A stretch of 64,000 nucleotides of DNA from Niastella vici. Its GTDB lineage: Bacteria > Bacteroidota > Bacteroidia > Chitinophagales > Chitinophagaceae. The notes beneath the pieces were generated by a model. That model did not search any database. It was not told the DNA's origin and saw only the letters and a list, made by a program, of their open reading frames with translations. The stretch lies in contig NZ_LVYD01000044.1 in the NCBI RefSeq assembly GCF_002077945.1, positions 62,001-126,000 on the forward strand. The letters are read 5' to 3'. Both the position numbers and the translations under genes were made by a program. Each line of letters opens with the position of its first letter. The first letter of the stretch is position 1. Shown in pieces: positions 9,435 through 17,160 of the stretch.

Positions 9435-9757
9435 ATGAAGATCGAAATTTATAATCCCAAAGAAGGGATTAAAGAATGGATAATAAATTATACTATCGAC
9501 AAATTGATGGAGCTGATAGGATAGATAAAGAGATCGCAGCGGCCCGGGTGCATTTCAAAACGCGGTCATCGGCTCCCGATGAAGACAAAATATGTGAAAT
9601 TGAGCTCACTATTTACGGCGATTCCCTCTTTATAAACAGTAAAGCCACGAGTTTTGAAAAGGCTGTCAGGGATGCCATGCAGGAGCTTTCGCAACGCATA
9701 GATGAACAGCTGAAGAATATGAAAGTGCCACTAAGTACTGTTGAACCAATACTTTGA
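9435..9757 (+). pseudogene. Frameshifted HPF/RaiA-like ribosome hibernation factor
   Basis: The N-terminal frame gives 'MKIEIYNPKEGIKEWIINY' then 'TIDKLMELI' and hits TAG at 9522-9524. A second frame continues the same fold with 'RIDKEIAAARVHFKT' and 'DKICEIELTIYGDSLF' and ends at 9757. Joined, they form one ~107-residue protein resembling HPF/RaiA factors, which bind the small ribosomal subunit and silence or dimerise ribosomes in starving cells. The join lies around 9514-9520, where one base appears to be missing (GAG CTG, two bases, then AGG ATA GAT AAA). There is no slippery heptamer there, so programmed frameshifting looks unlikely. It is either a true pseudogene or a sequence error. A tandem Crp/Fnr-like element lies 54 bp upstream. 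Confidence 0.65.
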
Positions 9758-9780
9758 TTGCGCGGAAACTAGCTGGTAAC

Positions 9781-9822
9781 AATGATCAGGAGTACAGTAA
9801 TTAATGATCCTGATCATTTTTT
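9781..9822 (+). promoter_or_regulatory. Inverted repeat: terminator and/or tandem Crp/Fnr-like element
   Basis: AATGATCAGGA (9781-9791) pairs with TCCTGATCATT (9808-9818) and is followed by a T-run, which would terminate the hibernation-factor transcript. The same DNA also fits the tandem operator: ATGAT-CAGG-AGTAC at 9782 (poor right half) and the perfect palindrome ATGAT-CCTG-ATCAT at 9804, again 22 bp apart. It lies 258 bp before the receiver-Crp start, so it could act on that gene. Both readings are open. Confidence 0.5.
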
Positions 9823-9849
9823 ACGTTTTTACTGAATAAAATCATACAT

Positions 9850-9871
9850 TGACCTGAAGAAGATCAGGTCA
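9850..9871. repeat. Perfect 8-bp inverted repeat upstream of the receiver-Crp gene
   Basis: TGACCTGA (9850-9857) and TCAGGTCA (9864-9871) are separated by 6 bp. The 22-bp length and TGA/TCA cores resemble a Crp-type operator, and the position 208 bp before the receiver-Crp start fits autoregulation. There is no T-run, so it is not a terminator. The rest of the 9758-10079 interval holds three 7-bp near-repeats of CCCGCAT (9998-10018) and no gene. Confidence 0.4.
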
Positions 9872-10079
9872 TACCACGCTGTATTGATAAACCTTTGCGA
9901 TAGATTGCCTGAACGATTTGTTATATTACACATCATTTCTTCAGAAGAATAATTTTCCAAAGATCCAGGTTTACTGGCAATCCCTTCTCATTCCATGCCC
10001 GCATCCCGCATCCCGCAACCCCAAACCCAGGTTTTGGCTATGGGTTAATCTATTTATTCACTTTCAAAACTTTCTTTTA

Positions 10080-11117
10080 ATGAAAAAGATCTTGGTTATT
10101 GAAGACAATGAACTGGTGAGGGATAATATTGCAGAGATGCTGGAATTAGCGAATTACCAGGTTTTTATGGCTGAAAACGGAAAAGAAGGCATTGTTTCTG
10201 CTATTAAGGAGTTCCCCGATCTGATCCTCTGCGACATCATGATGCCGGTTTTAGATGGTTATGGCGTATTACATATACTGAAAAAAAATGCTGCTTTATG
10301 CAACACACCATTCATTTTCCTGACAGCAAAAACCGACCGGACTGAATTACGTAAGGGAATGGACCTGGGAGCTGATGACTATTTAACTAAACCCTTTGAT
10401 GAAACAGAATTGCTGGGCGTTATCGAAACCCGGTTGAAAAAAGCTGAAATGGCAAATCAACATGGCCAGGATGCGGTACAAACGACTGATTTCGGAAGCA
10501 GCATTACTGAGAGTGAGATGTTGCAGGTGCTTATTAATAACAGGGATACTAATATTTATAAAAAGAAACAGGTCATTTATTCAGAAGGAAACCGGCCATT
10601 ACGGCTTTATTTTATACAAAAGGGAAAGGTGAAAACTTTCAGGACCAATCAGGATGGCAAGCAGTTAATAACGGGTTTATATAAAGAAGGTGATTTTTTA
10701 GGCTATACACCCTTAATGGAAGGTACCTCTTATCGTGAAGTGGCAGAAGCCATTGAACAGGTGGAGCTGGCTATTATACCCAAAGAGGATTTTCTGGAAT
10801 TATTGAATACAAGCCGCGAGGCGGTAAGAAAGTTTACCATGTTGCTTACCCAAAGCATTGCTAAAAGGGAGGAAATGCTGGTAGGCATGGCCTATAATTC
10901 ATTGCGCAGGAAAGTGGCCGATGCATTGATCGGCGTATACAGTATTTATAAGGAAAATATTGATATGAGCCGTCAGAACCTGGCTGCAATTGCCGGAACT
11001 GCAACGGAGTCAATGATCAGGACCCTTAATGAATTTAAGTGTGAACATTTGATCGATATTAAAGATGGGGTTATTACCATTCTCAATGAAAAGAGGCTGG
11101 CAAATATGATAAATTGA
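10080..11117 (+). CDS. Response regulator fused to a Crp/Fnr-type DNA-binding domain
   Basis: I start at the ATG at 10080 (345 residues), because the extension from 9918 is not receiver-like. Residues 1-120 are a receiver domain: acidic E8/D9, phospho-acceptor D52 in 'LILCDIMMP', T82 in 'LTAK' and K104 in 'TKPF'. Residues ~150-270 are a cyclic-nucleotide-binding-like beta-roll ('LYFIQKGKVKTFRTN', 'GDFLGYTPLMEG'), and ~285-335 a Crp winged helix. The recognition helix contains E310-S-M-I-R314, keeping the Glu and Arg that in Crp and Fnr read the TGA core of the operator. No Fe-S cysteine cluster is seen, so it should respond to phosphorylation rather than directly to oxygen. It is the natural candidate to bind the repeated YTGAY-N4-RTCAK-like elements around it. 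Confidence 0.85.
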   Translation: MKKILVIEDNELVRDNIAEMLELANYQVFMAENGKEGIVSAIKEFPDLILCDIMMPVLDGYGVLHILKKNAALCNTPFIFLTAKTDRTELRKGMDLGADDYLTKPFDETELLGVIETRLKKAEMANQHGQDAVQTTDFGSSITESEMLQVLINNRDTNIYKKKQVIYSEGNRPLRLYFIQKGKVKTFRTNQDGKQLITGLYKEGDFLGYTPLMEGTSYREVAEAIEQVELAIIPKEDFLELLNTSREAVRKFTMLLTQSIAKREEMLVGMAYNSLRRKVADALIGVYSIYKENIDMSRQNLAAIAGTATESMIRTLNEFKCEHLIDIKDGVITILNEKRLANMIN

Positions 11118-11194
11118 ATGCCCGGGAAAAGCATGGGCAGCTGAAGGGCAGCCTTTTTAAGGAGACCGGCTGATGTAATGTGAAATAGAACAGA

Positions 11195-12817
11195 TCATAT
11201 TTCTTCCGGATTGGCCGGAATTAAAGTAGTTTCTTTTTTCTCCGGTTTTCTTACGATCACGCATTCGGTGGTTATAAACATGCCTGCTACCGATGCCGCG
11301 AATTCCAATGCCAGCCTGGTAACCTTCACCGGATCAATAATGCCGGTTTCAAGCAATTGTTCAAATTTTTCCGATTTTGCATTGAATCCAAAATCATGCT
11401 CACCCGATTTCACTTTCTGTACGATCTCTGAAGGTTCCTTGCCTGCATTTATTAATATTCTTTTTAATGGTTCTTCCAGCGCCTTCCGGAGTATTTCCAG
11501 CCCCGTACGTTCATCATCGTTACTGCATTCCACGTTGTTCAGTTCAGGCAGGCAACGGAGGAACGCTACCCCGCCTCCGGGAACTATGCCTTCTTCCATA
11601 GCAGCGCGGGTAGCGTTTAACGCATCATCTACAATGTCTTTTTTTATATTCAGCTCAATTTCTGAAGAAGCGCCTACATAAACGATGGCAACACCGCCAG
11701 CCAGTTTAGCCAGGCGCTCATGCAATTTTTCTTTATCATACTCTGAAGTAGTTGTTTTTAATTGTTCTTTTATTTGCGCTATTGTGGCATCGATATTTTT
11801 TTTATCACCTGAACCGCCTACGATCGTGGTCTTGTCTTTCGTTACAATTACTTTGGCGCATCGGCCAAGATGGGGAATATCGGCATTTTCAAGTTTTAAT
11901 CCTTTTTCTTCTGCGATCACGGTGCCATGGGTGAGCACCGCGATGTCTTCCAGCATCTCTTTACGCCGGTCGCCAAATCCCGGTGCTTTTACCGCCGCTA
12001 CTTTCAGAATGCCCCGGAGTTTGTTTACAACCAGAACAGCCAGCGCTTCTCCTTCCAGATCTTCGGCTATGATCAATAACGGTTCACTTGTTTGGGTGAT
12101 CTTATCAAGCAGGGGCAGCATCTCCTTCATGCCCGAGATCTTTTTGTCATAGATGAGAATATAAGGATTGTCAAATACCACATTCATTTTTTCAGAATTG
12201 GTAATAAAGTAGGGCGATAGATAGCCACGGTCGAATTGCATACCTTCCACTACTTCAACATAGGTCTCGAATCCCTTTGCTTCTTCAATGGTTATTACGC
12301 CTTCCTTACCGGCTTTGCGCATGGCTTCGGCGATCAGTTTACCTATTTCAGGATTATTACCGGCGCTTATGGTGGCAACCTGTTCAATACGGGTACTGTC
12401 GGTACTAACGGTGATTGCCATTTGTTTCAATTTTTCTGTTACTGCTTTTACCCCTTTGTCAATACCTTTTTTCATTTCCATGGCATTGATGCCGGCTTCT
12501 ACTTTTTTTAATCCGCTGTCGATCATGGTTTGGGCCAGTAGCGTAGCTGTTGTGGTGCCATCACCAGCGGCTTCGGCAATGCGTATGGCGGCATCCCTGA
12601 TCATCTTAACACCCATTTCCTCAATGGGGTCTTCCAGTTCAATTTGTTTGGCAACCGTTACCCCGTCGCACGACATTTGCGGCGATCCATCCATTTTCTC
12701 AAACACAACATTCTTGCCACGTGGTCCTAATGTTATGATCACCGCTTTGGCAAGCCGGTCAACACCCGTTTTTAATTTTTTACGGGCGTCGAGTTCATAT
12801 TCAATCTGTTTGGCCAT
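11195..12817 (-). CDS. groL: GroEL-type 60-kDa chaperonin (divergent second copy)
   Basis: This 540-residue group I chaperonin has '[10 protein letters not shown]', the ATPase motif GDGTTTAT (from residue 85), '[16 protein letters not shown]' and '[15 protein letters not shown]', so it should fold proteins in an ATP-driven cytosolic ring. Two points are unusual: the C-terminus ends '[14 protein letters not shown]' without the Gly-Gly-Met tail of housekeeping GroEL, and no groES lies beside it. Bacteroidota normally carry a groES-groEL pair elsewhere, so this is probably a specialised stress paralog. Its promoter region is strikingly like that of the hsp20 gene at 37 kb. ATG at 12817. Confidence 0.9.
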   Translation of the reverse strand: MAKQIEYELDARKKLKTGVDRLAKAVIITLGPRGKNVVFEKMDGSPQMSCDGVTVAKQIELEDPIEEMGVKMIRDAAIRIAEAAGDGTTTATLLAQTMIDSGLKKVEAGINAMEMKKGIDKGVKAVTEKLKQMAITVSTDSTRIEQVATISAGNNPEIGKLIAEAMRKAGKEGVITIEEAKGFETYVEVVEGMQFDRGYLSPYFITNSEKMNVVFDNPYILIYDKKISGMKEMLPLLDKITQTSEPLLIIAEDLEGEALAVLVVNKLRGILKVAAVKAPGFGDRRKEMLEDIAVLTHGTVIAEEKGLKLENADIPHLGRCAKVIVTKDKTTIVGGSGDKKNIDATIAQIKEQLKTTTSEYDKEKLHERLAKLAGGVAIVYVGASSEIELNIKKDIVDDALNATRAAMEEGIVPGGGVAFLRCLPELNNVECSNDDERTGLEILRKALEEPLKRILINAGKEPSEIVQKVKSGEHDFGFNAKSEKFEQLLETGIIDPVKVTRLALEFAASVAGMFITTECVIVRKPEKKETTLIPANPEEI

Positions 12818-12865
12818 ATGAAAATATTTAAAAGGTAATTTACTTTAAAAGCACTCCCTCTTTTG

Positions 12866-12901
12866 CTGACCGCCATCAAACAGGCATACGATTATTGTCA
12901 G
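12866..12901 (-). promoter_or_regulatory. Tandem Crp/Fnr-like operator of the groEL paralog
   Basis: Read on the minus strand: CTGAC-AATA-ATCGT, 8 bp, then TTGAT-GGCG-GTCAG. The site starts are 22 bp apart, and the element ends 48 bp before the ATG. A further block, AGTGCTTTTAAAGTAA (12840-12855), lies between it and the start. Both the element and the block are closely matched upstream of hsp20. Confidence 0.65.
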
Positions 12902-12916
12902 TTAGCGGCGGCCTGC

Positions 12917-14071
12917 CTAAAATTTCCACTTGAGCCGCAAGAATATAGTCTGCCTGGTTGCCTGCAATTGTTTTTCCAGTTCCAGAAAAAATGATTGATA
13001 TATGAGGTCTGCATCAAGATGCGGGAGAAGCCTGTATTTTATTGAAGGGTATATAATAAACAAATTTATCCGGGGAGAATACACAAGGGTCAGGTTGCTG
13101 CTTAACGCCGGGTTGAATTCTTTTGATATGTTGGAAATAAAGCTCCAGCGGGCCGGCATCGGATTAACAGGGGAGGGGCGGAAAATAATTTTCCCCCAGC
13201 TATTGACGGGTTCATCGATGCCGCTCGTATTATGTAAAACGGAACCGCTTATAAACCAGCCTTTATTAAATGTATAACTTAATTCAAGGGAATAATTGAA
13301 TCGGTTGGCTGAATCTTTTTCGGCAATAAATGCCTGTGCTTCTCCTTTGTATCCTACATTTCCCAGCATCCCTGACCAGCCAAAGCCAGCCGTTAATTTA
13401 TTCTGGTATATGCCCCCCACCATTTGCAGGTGGTATCCCCGTTTATCAATAGAATACCTGGCTGCTGCAATGGATCTTTTTATGTTTCCATAGGGATTAA
13501 CAGCTACGTCTATTGTGGATGAATCGGTAAAATTGTATTGGAATGAAACGGCATCAGTACCCGGGCGTTCTTCATAATCGAAATCAAGAAAGTTATAGGT
13601 ATTGAAAATGTCATTGGGGTTCCAGGCTGTAGTTAAACCCCAGTTGATCCGTTGCCTGCCCAGCCGTATAGCCCATTTACGTTGACGAAATTCAGCCCAG
13701 CATCTATCTATATTGCTTTGAAAAACGAAATTGTTCCTGCTTATCCAAAGTGCCGATAAGTTCAGCCATTCGTTTTCATTCCTTAGCAGGCTGGCGAAAC
13801 CGGGTGTATTGCGTACCTGGTCGCCCCAAAATATCCTGTTCCTTAGCTCAAAGGACCCGGTGATTGATTTATGCGGCTGCCAGGTAACATTGATGCGGTT
13901 ATGCAGGAGATTGTTAGTGGTAAGGCTGCGGACGTCTTTTTCATAGTTGAACGATTCCATTTCTTTAAAGTATCCGCTGATCGCCAGTTTTTTTTCTGTT
14001 ATGGCACTGTCCTGCGCGTTTACCATAATTGTGGAAGTGAGCAGGTATAATATGATGTATATTCTTGTCAC
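12917..14071 (-). CDS. Predicted outer-membrane beta-barrel (porin-like) protein
   Basis: The 384-residue product starts with a GTG at 14071 and has a signal peptide ending 'IMVNAQ'. The body consists of alternating amphipathic strands with many aromatic residues, including 'WAIRLGRQRINWGLTTAWNP', and it ends in 'TIFLRLKWKF', a terminal strand with a final Phe as in outer-membrane barrels. No substrate can be read from the sequence. It lies 25 bp downstream of the other barrel gene (14097-14912), probably in one operon under the operator near 14979. Confidence 0.65.
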   Translation of the reverse strand: MTRIYIILYLLTSTIMVNAQDSAITEKKLAISGYFKEMESFNYEKDVRSLTTNNLLHNRINVTWQPHKSITGSFELRNRIFWGDQVRNTPGFASLLRNENEWLNLSALWISRNNFVFQSNIDRCWAEFRQRKWAIRLGRQRINWGLTTAWNPNDIFNTYNFLDFDYEERPGTDAVSFQYNFTDSSTIDVAVNPYGNIKRSIAAARYSIDKRGYHLQMVGGIYQNKLTAGFGWSGMLGNVGYKGEAQAFIAEKDSANRFNYSLELSYTFNKGWFISGSVLHNTSGIDEPVNSWGKIIFRPSPVNPMPARWSFISNISKEFNPALSSNLTLVYSPRINLFIIYPSIKYRLLPHLDADLIYQSFFLELEKQLQATRQTIFLRLKWKF

Positions 14072-14096
14072 GTGCCTGAATAGGATTGTTTCAAAG

Positions 14097-14912
14097 CTAA
14101 TTTTCCTGCTGTTTGCGGGGAATGACCGGTAATTTTACATGTTGCAGTATAAATTGATACCCGATATTGATCACTGCAGCTCCGGTTTTATTTTTTCCAT
14201 TGGCCTCATTTTTTTGAATATCAATTAGCCCAAAATTGCCACCTGCTTCTATAAACACGCTCCCTTTTTTCAACATATAATTCATGCCCAGGTGACCGCA
14301 TATACCGGCATTAAACCGGTGCAGATCGCCTCTTATATTGTCTTTGCTGTCGAACGATTGTGGTTGTGAGCTAACAGGTTGGGTTTGGGCGTTATCGAGG
14401 TAAATATAACTGGAGCCCTTTGTGATATTCTTCGCATTTAAAAGGAAACTGACAAATGGCCCGGCTGCTGCATAGGCACTCCAGCGTTTTTTCAGATCAA
14501 AGTGATATTTTGCCAGTACTGGCAGCATCAGGTAATTTATCCTGGCTTCACTTTTATAGGTAGCATAGAGAAAGGCCGGCGCTTCACCAGGCGGGAACTG
14601 TTGCCGCATTTCATCAGGGATCGTAAATGCTTGTGTGCCGTTCTTTTTACCGCCTTGTGATGAATATTCCAATTGTGGTTGAATGGAAAAACGTTTGGCA
14701 AGATGAAACTCTGCATGAATGGCCGCATCGGCATCCAATCGTGAGCTATAACCGCTGCTTATAGCATTGTTTGAGCTGCTGGAAGTTAAGTTTGGAATAC
14801 TTAATCCTCCTTTTATGCCGATATCGATCTGCGTTTGCGCAAATGAATTGTTTATGCTGGGAACTGATGCCACAAAGAGCAATGCTGCCAACTGTAATAC
14901 TATTTTTTTCAT
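14097..14912 (-). CDS. PorT-family-like outer-membrane beta-barrel protein
   Basis: The 271 residues begin with a signal peptide (cleavage near 'NNSFAQ'), followed by 'IDIGIKGGLSIPNL', the typical first strand of the PorT/OMP_b-brl_2 group, and strands such as 'YLMLPVLAKYHFDLKKRWSAYAAAGP' in shorter pieces. It is a small envelope barrel of unknown role. It is the first gene of a minus-strand pair with the porin-like gene. Confidence 0.7.
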   Translation of the reverse strand: MKKIVLQLAALLFVASVPSINNSFAQTQIDIGIKGGLSIPNLTSSSSNNAISSGYSSRLDADAAIHAEFHLAKRFSIQPQLEYSSQGGKKNGTQAFTIPDEMRQQFPPGEAPAFLYATYKSEARINYLMLPVLAKYHFDLKKRWSAYAAAGPFVSFLLNAKNITKGSSYIYLDNAQTQPVSSQPQSFDSKDNIRGDLHRFNAGICGHLGMNYMLKKGSVFIEAGGNFGLIDIQKNEANGKNKTGAAVINIGYQFILQHVKLPVIPRKQQEN

Positions 14913-14978
14913 GTTCAGAATTTAATTTGATGATTCAAAACAGTATACAAATCTACCGTTGCCATTGCAGGCAATTCA

Positions 14979-15014
14979 ATGACTGCAATCAGCAGTGCAT
15001 ATGAAGTTGGTACA
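14979..15014 (-). promoter_or_regulatory. Tandem Crp/Fnr-like operator of the barrel-protein operon
   Basis: On the minus strand: TGTAC-CAAC-TTCAT, 8 bp, then CTGAT-TGCA-GTCAT. The upstream site is weaker than the downstream one, which is near consensus. Spacing between site starts is 22 bp, and the element ends 66 bp before the ATG at 14912. Confidence 0.5.
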
Positions 15015-15061
15015 GACTCTCTTTCTGCAATACACTTGATGTGATGCAACCACCCAAAGAC

Positions 15062-15727
15062 TTATTGCTGTTCTGCGTTATGTCCATCTTTTGCCACGAG
15101 TTCCTTCTTGCTCAGTACCTGGTTTTTAACCATGTCTTTTACGATCAGTTTACCATATTCATGTGCCAGCATCTCTGAGGAGGCCGGATCAAACGATTCG
15201 GTTTGTACCGAATAGATCAATTCCTTACTGGATACATCAAAAAGATTGCTTTCCCAGAAATATTTTGTGTTGGTAATATAATAACCAGGAGTATAAACCC
15301 GGTCGTAGATAGTAGTATAGTAACCCCAGAAACGATGATAATAGAAGGCATAGGGTGAATAATTCATTCGGCCCGGCACATAATATCTTTCTTTTTCCTT
15401 GTCAAGCAGCACAATGGTTATTACGGCATCGAAACCACTATTTTGCAATTTATCGAGAACCGCTTCTTCGTTCATTTGCCTGAATGCCTTTGCTCCAAAT
15501 TCTTTCAGCGATGAGGTGGCATTATATCCCTGATTACTTAGATCGCCAACCAGGTGGTCTTCCATTTTTTGCCGGGTGAACATATCTGTGCCGCTTAGGG
15601 CAATAACCAGTATTTTATTATAATTCTTTGCAGGAAATTCAGATTTCCACGAATGGGTGACCCGTGATGAAGAGCAGGCACCCAGGAAAATCAGCCCAAT
15701 GACAGGCAATAGTTTTATTGTGTTCAT
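15062..15727 (-). CDS. DUF4136-like envelope lipoprotein
   Basis: I choose the ATG at 15727 (221 residues), because it puts a clean lipoprotein signal, 'MNTIKLLPVIGLIFLGACSS', at the N-terminus with the lipobox LGAC. The longer TTG start at 15778 would overlap the operator. Downstream, 'YNKILVIALSGTDMFTRQKM' and 'GFDAVITIVLLDKEKE' resemble the DUF4136-type fold, followed by a Tyr-rich stretch ('YYVPGRMNYSPYAFYYHRFW'). It should be tethered to the envelope facing the periplasm. Function is unknown. Confidence 0.65.
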   Translation of the reverse strand: MNTIKLLPVIGLIFLGACSSSRVTHSWKSEFPAKNYNKILVIALSGTDMFTRQKMEDHLVGDLSNQGYNATSSLKEFGAKAFRQMNEEAVLDKLQNSGFDAVITIVLLDKEKERYYVPGRMNYSPYAFYYHRFWGYYTTIYDRVYTPGYYITNTKYFWESNLFDVSSKELIYSVQTESFDPASSEMLAHEYGKLIVKDMVKNQVLSKKELVAKDGHNAEQQ

Positions 15728-15777
15728 ATCCTTTTGTTTTATTAAGGGCAATTTACAGTTGCTGAAACATGGATTCA

Positions 15778-15813
15778 ATGATGAACGTCAATCGTGTATG
15801 AAATAATGGTCAG
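15778..15813 (-). promoter_or_regulatory. Tandem Crp/Fnr-like operator of the lipoprotein gene
   Basis: On the minus strand: CTGAC-CATT-ATTTC (weak right half), 8 bp, then TTGAC-GTTC-ATCAT (near perfect). The starts are 22 bp apart and the element ends 50 bp before the ATG at 15727. Confidence 0.55.
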
Positions 15814-15891
15814 TTAAAGCGGATTATTATGTGCAGGCAAAGTATTATAATGCCGGTGCAATTCCCCGGCTAATGACTTTCGTGTTCATTG

Positions 15892-16731
15892 TCATTGCGG
15901 GAACGCCCTTGCCATTTCTTTCTGCAGGTACTTTTCTGACCAGGTGCCGGGGACTATTATGCGTTTAATTGTATACAGGGGTTCGGTGCTGCTTTTTTTA
16001 CCGGTTAACCGGAAAGCGGCTTTGATGCCACGTTTTTTTAATTCAATAATGGCCGTTTCATTCCATATGCCGAATGGGTAGGCAAAATATTCCACCCGTT
16101 TTCCGGTAATAGCCTCCAGCTTTTTTACAGGGTTATCAAGCTGTTGCTCCCATTGTTCTGCAGTGATGTTTATTACCGGCGGATGATCATAAGTATGACA
16201 TTCTACCGCGTGCCCCCTTTCTGCCAGCATTTTTATCTGTTGTGCCGAAAGATAGTTCTTCTTACCGATGCAAACGGTCATTATAAAAAAAACGCCCCTG
16301 AAGGCATATTTTTCCAAAACTGGGGCTGCAAGGGAAAAATGTGTTTCATGGGAATCGTCAAATGTTAACATAACAGGTTTTGATGGCAGGGGTGTTCCTT
16401 TTGTAAGATGATCATAGAGTTGACCGGGTAAAATAGTATGATAACCGCTGTCGTATAAAGCTTTAACCTGTTGCTCAAAATGAAATGCGCTGATCCTTAA
16501 TTCGTTTTCCCTCGCCGGCTTTATATCAATGTTATGATAACAGAGGACCGGTATTTCCTTAAAATTCGGAATATGCTGGGCAGCAATTGCTGTAACAGCC
16601 ATTAACAACAGTGTAATTTGTATGAAAGACTTATTTTTTTTCAATGGTTCTTTCTTTAAATCTAGGAGTATGTCCCTAATGGCTGTATGAGACCGGTCAA
16701 ACCGCATTATGACTGTTCTCATGAAATACAT
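15892..16731 (-). CDS. Polysaccharide deacetylase (CE4-like)
   Basis: The 279-residue protein has a hydrophobic signal or anchor segment (about residues 35-52) and then a NodB-like domain: 'IPVLCYHNI', the metal motif TFDDSHETH (Asp125/Asp126), the His pair in 'ECHTYDHP', and 'YFAYPFG'. It should remove acetyl groups from an N-acetylated glycan at the envelope. Several in-frame Met codons (16731, 16722, 16707) precede the hydrophobic segment, so the start is uncertain. The operator at 16735-16770 lies between it and the divergent zinc-ribbon gene, and the 16707 start would leave normal promoter spacing on this side too. Confidence 0.85.
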   Translation of the reverse strand: MYFMRTVIMRFDRSHTAIRDILLDLKKEPLKKNKSFIQITLLLMAVTAIAAQHIPNFKEIPVLCYHNIDIKPARENELRISAFHFEQQVKALYDSGYHTILPGQLYDHLTKGTPLPSKPVMLTFDDSHETHFSLAAPVLEKYAFRGVFFIMTVCIGKKNYLSAQQIKMLAERGHAVECHTYDHPPVINITAEQWEQQLDNPVKKLEAITGKRVEYFAYPFGIWNETAIIELKKRGIKAAFRLTGKKSSTEPLYTIKRIIVPGTWSEKYLQKEMARAFPQ

Positions 16732-16734
16732 TTA

Positions 16735-16770
16735 CAGATGACAATCAGGTCATGCTATGATGACCATCAT
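16735..16770 (+). promoter_or_regulatory. Tandem Crp/Fnr-like operator in a divergent promoter region
   Basis: CAGAT-GACA-ATCAG (16735-16748), 8 bp, then the perfect palindrome ATGAT-GACC-ATCAT (16757-16770). Site starts are 22 bp apart and the element ends 65 bp before the zinc-ribbon ATG. Because the sites are palindromic it could also act on the divergent deacetylase gene. Confidence 0.55.
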
Positions 16771-16835
16771 TTAAATGGGCCGGTAACGGAGGTATATTCG
16801 GTATAAAATATAAGATTACATTAAATTATACAGTT

Positions 16836-17108
16836 ATGGCAAACAAACATTTTTGTCAAAGTTGCAGTATGTCTATGGATTCGCCCGAATTATTCGGAAC
16901 TGAAAAGGACGGATCAAAAAACAGTGATTATTGTAAATATTGTTATATGAATGGTGAATTCACCAATCCCGGTCTTACACTGGAGGAGATGAAGGAACAT
17001 ATGATGAAGCTTATGGATAAAGATAAATTGCCTGACGATATCGTTGAGGTGGCAATCAACCGCTTGCCTTATTTAAAGCGCTGGAGTAAAAAAGTAACAT
17101 TGCTTTAA
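16836..17108 (+). CDS. Small putative zinc-ribbon protein
   Basis: The 90 residues contain two CxxC knuckles (C7/C10 in 'FCQSCSMSM' and C33/C36 in 'YCKYCYMNG'), consistent with one bound zinc, followed by a helical tail 'TLEEMKEHMMKLMD'. It matches the family called 'putative zinc ribbon domain', whose role is not known. It is cytosolic and 52 bp upstream of a universal stress protein gene, probably co-transcribed with it. Confidence 0.78.
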   Translation: MANKHFCQSCSMSMDSPELFGTEKDGSKNSDYCKYCYMNGEFTNPGLTLEEMKEHMMKLMDKDKLPDDIVEVAINRLPYLKRWSKKVTLL

Positions 17109-17160
17109 AGCGTATGCGATTAACATCCGCTGCAATTTGATCACTATTAAAATTGTTAAT

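Noticed and set aside
9998-10018. Three short direct repeats of CCCGCAT/CCCGCAA
   Set aside because: Too short and too few for a CRISPR or a site array; no similar repeats occur elsewhere in the window.
9918-10079. N-terminal extension of the receiver-Crp gene from the ATG at 9918
   Set aside because: The extension is not receiver-like and includes low-complexity CCCGCAT repeats; the ATG at 10080 begins exactly at the receiver fold.
11118-11194. Possible terminator between receiver-Crp and groEL (GGGCAGC repeats followed by TTTTT)
   Set aside because: The GC blocks are direct, not inverted, repeats; only a 3-5 bp stem can be drawn.
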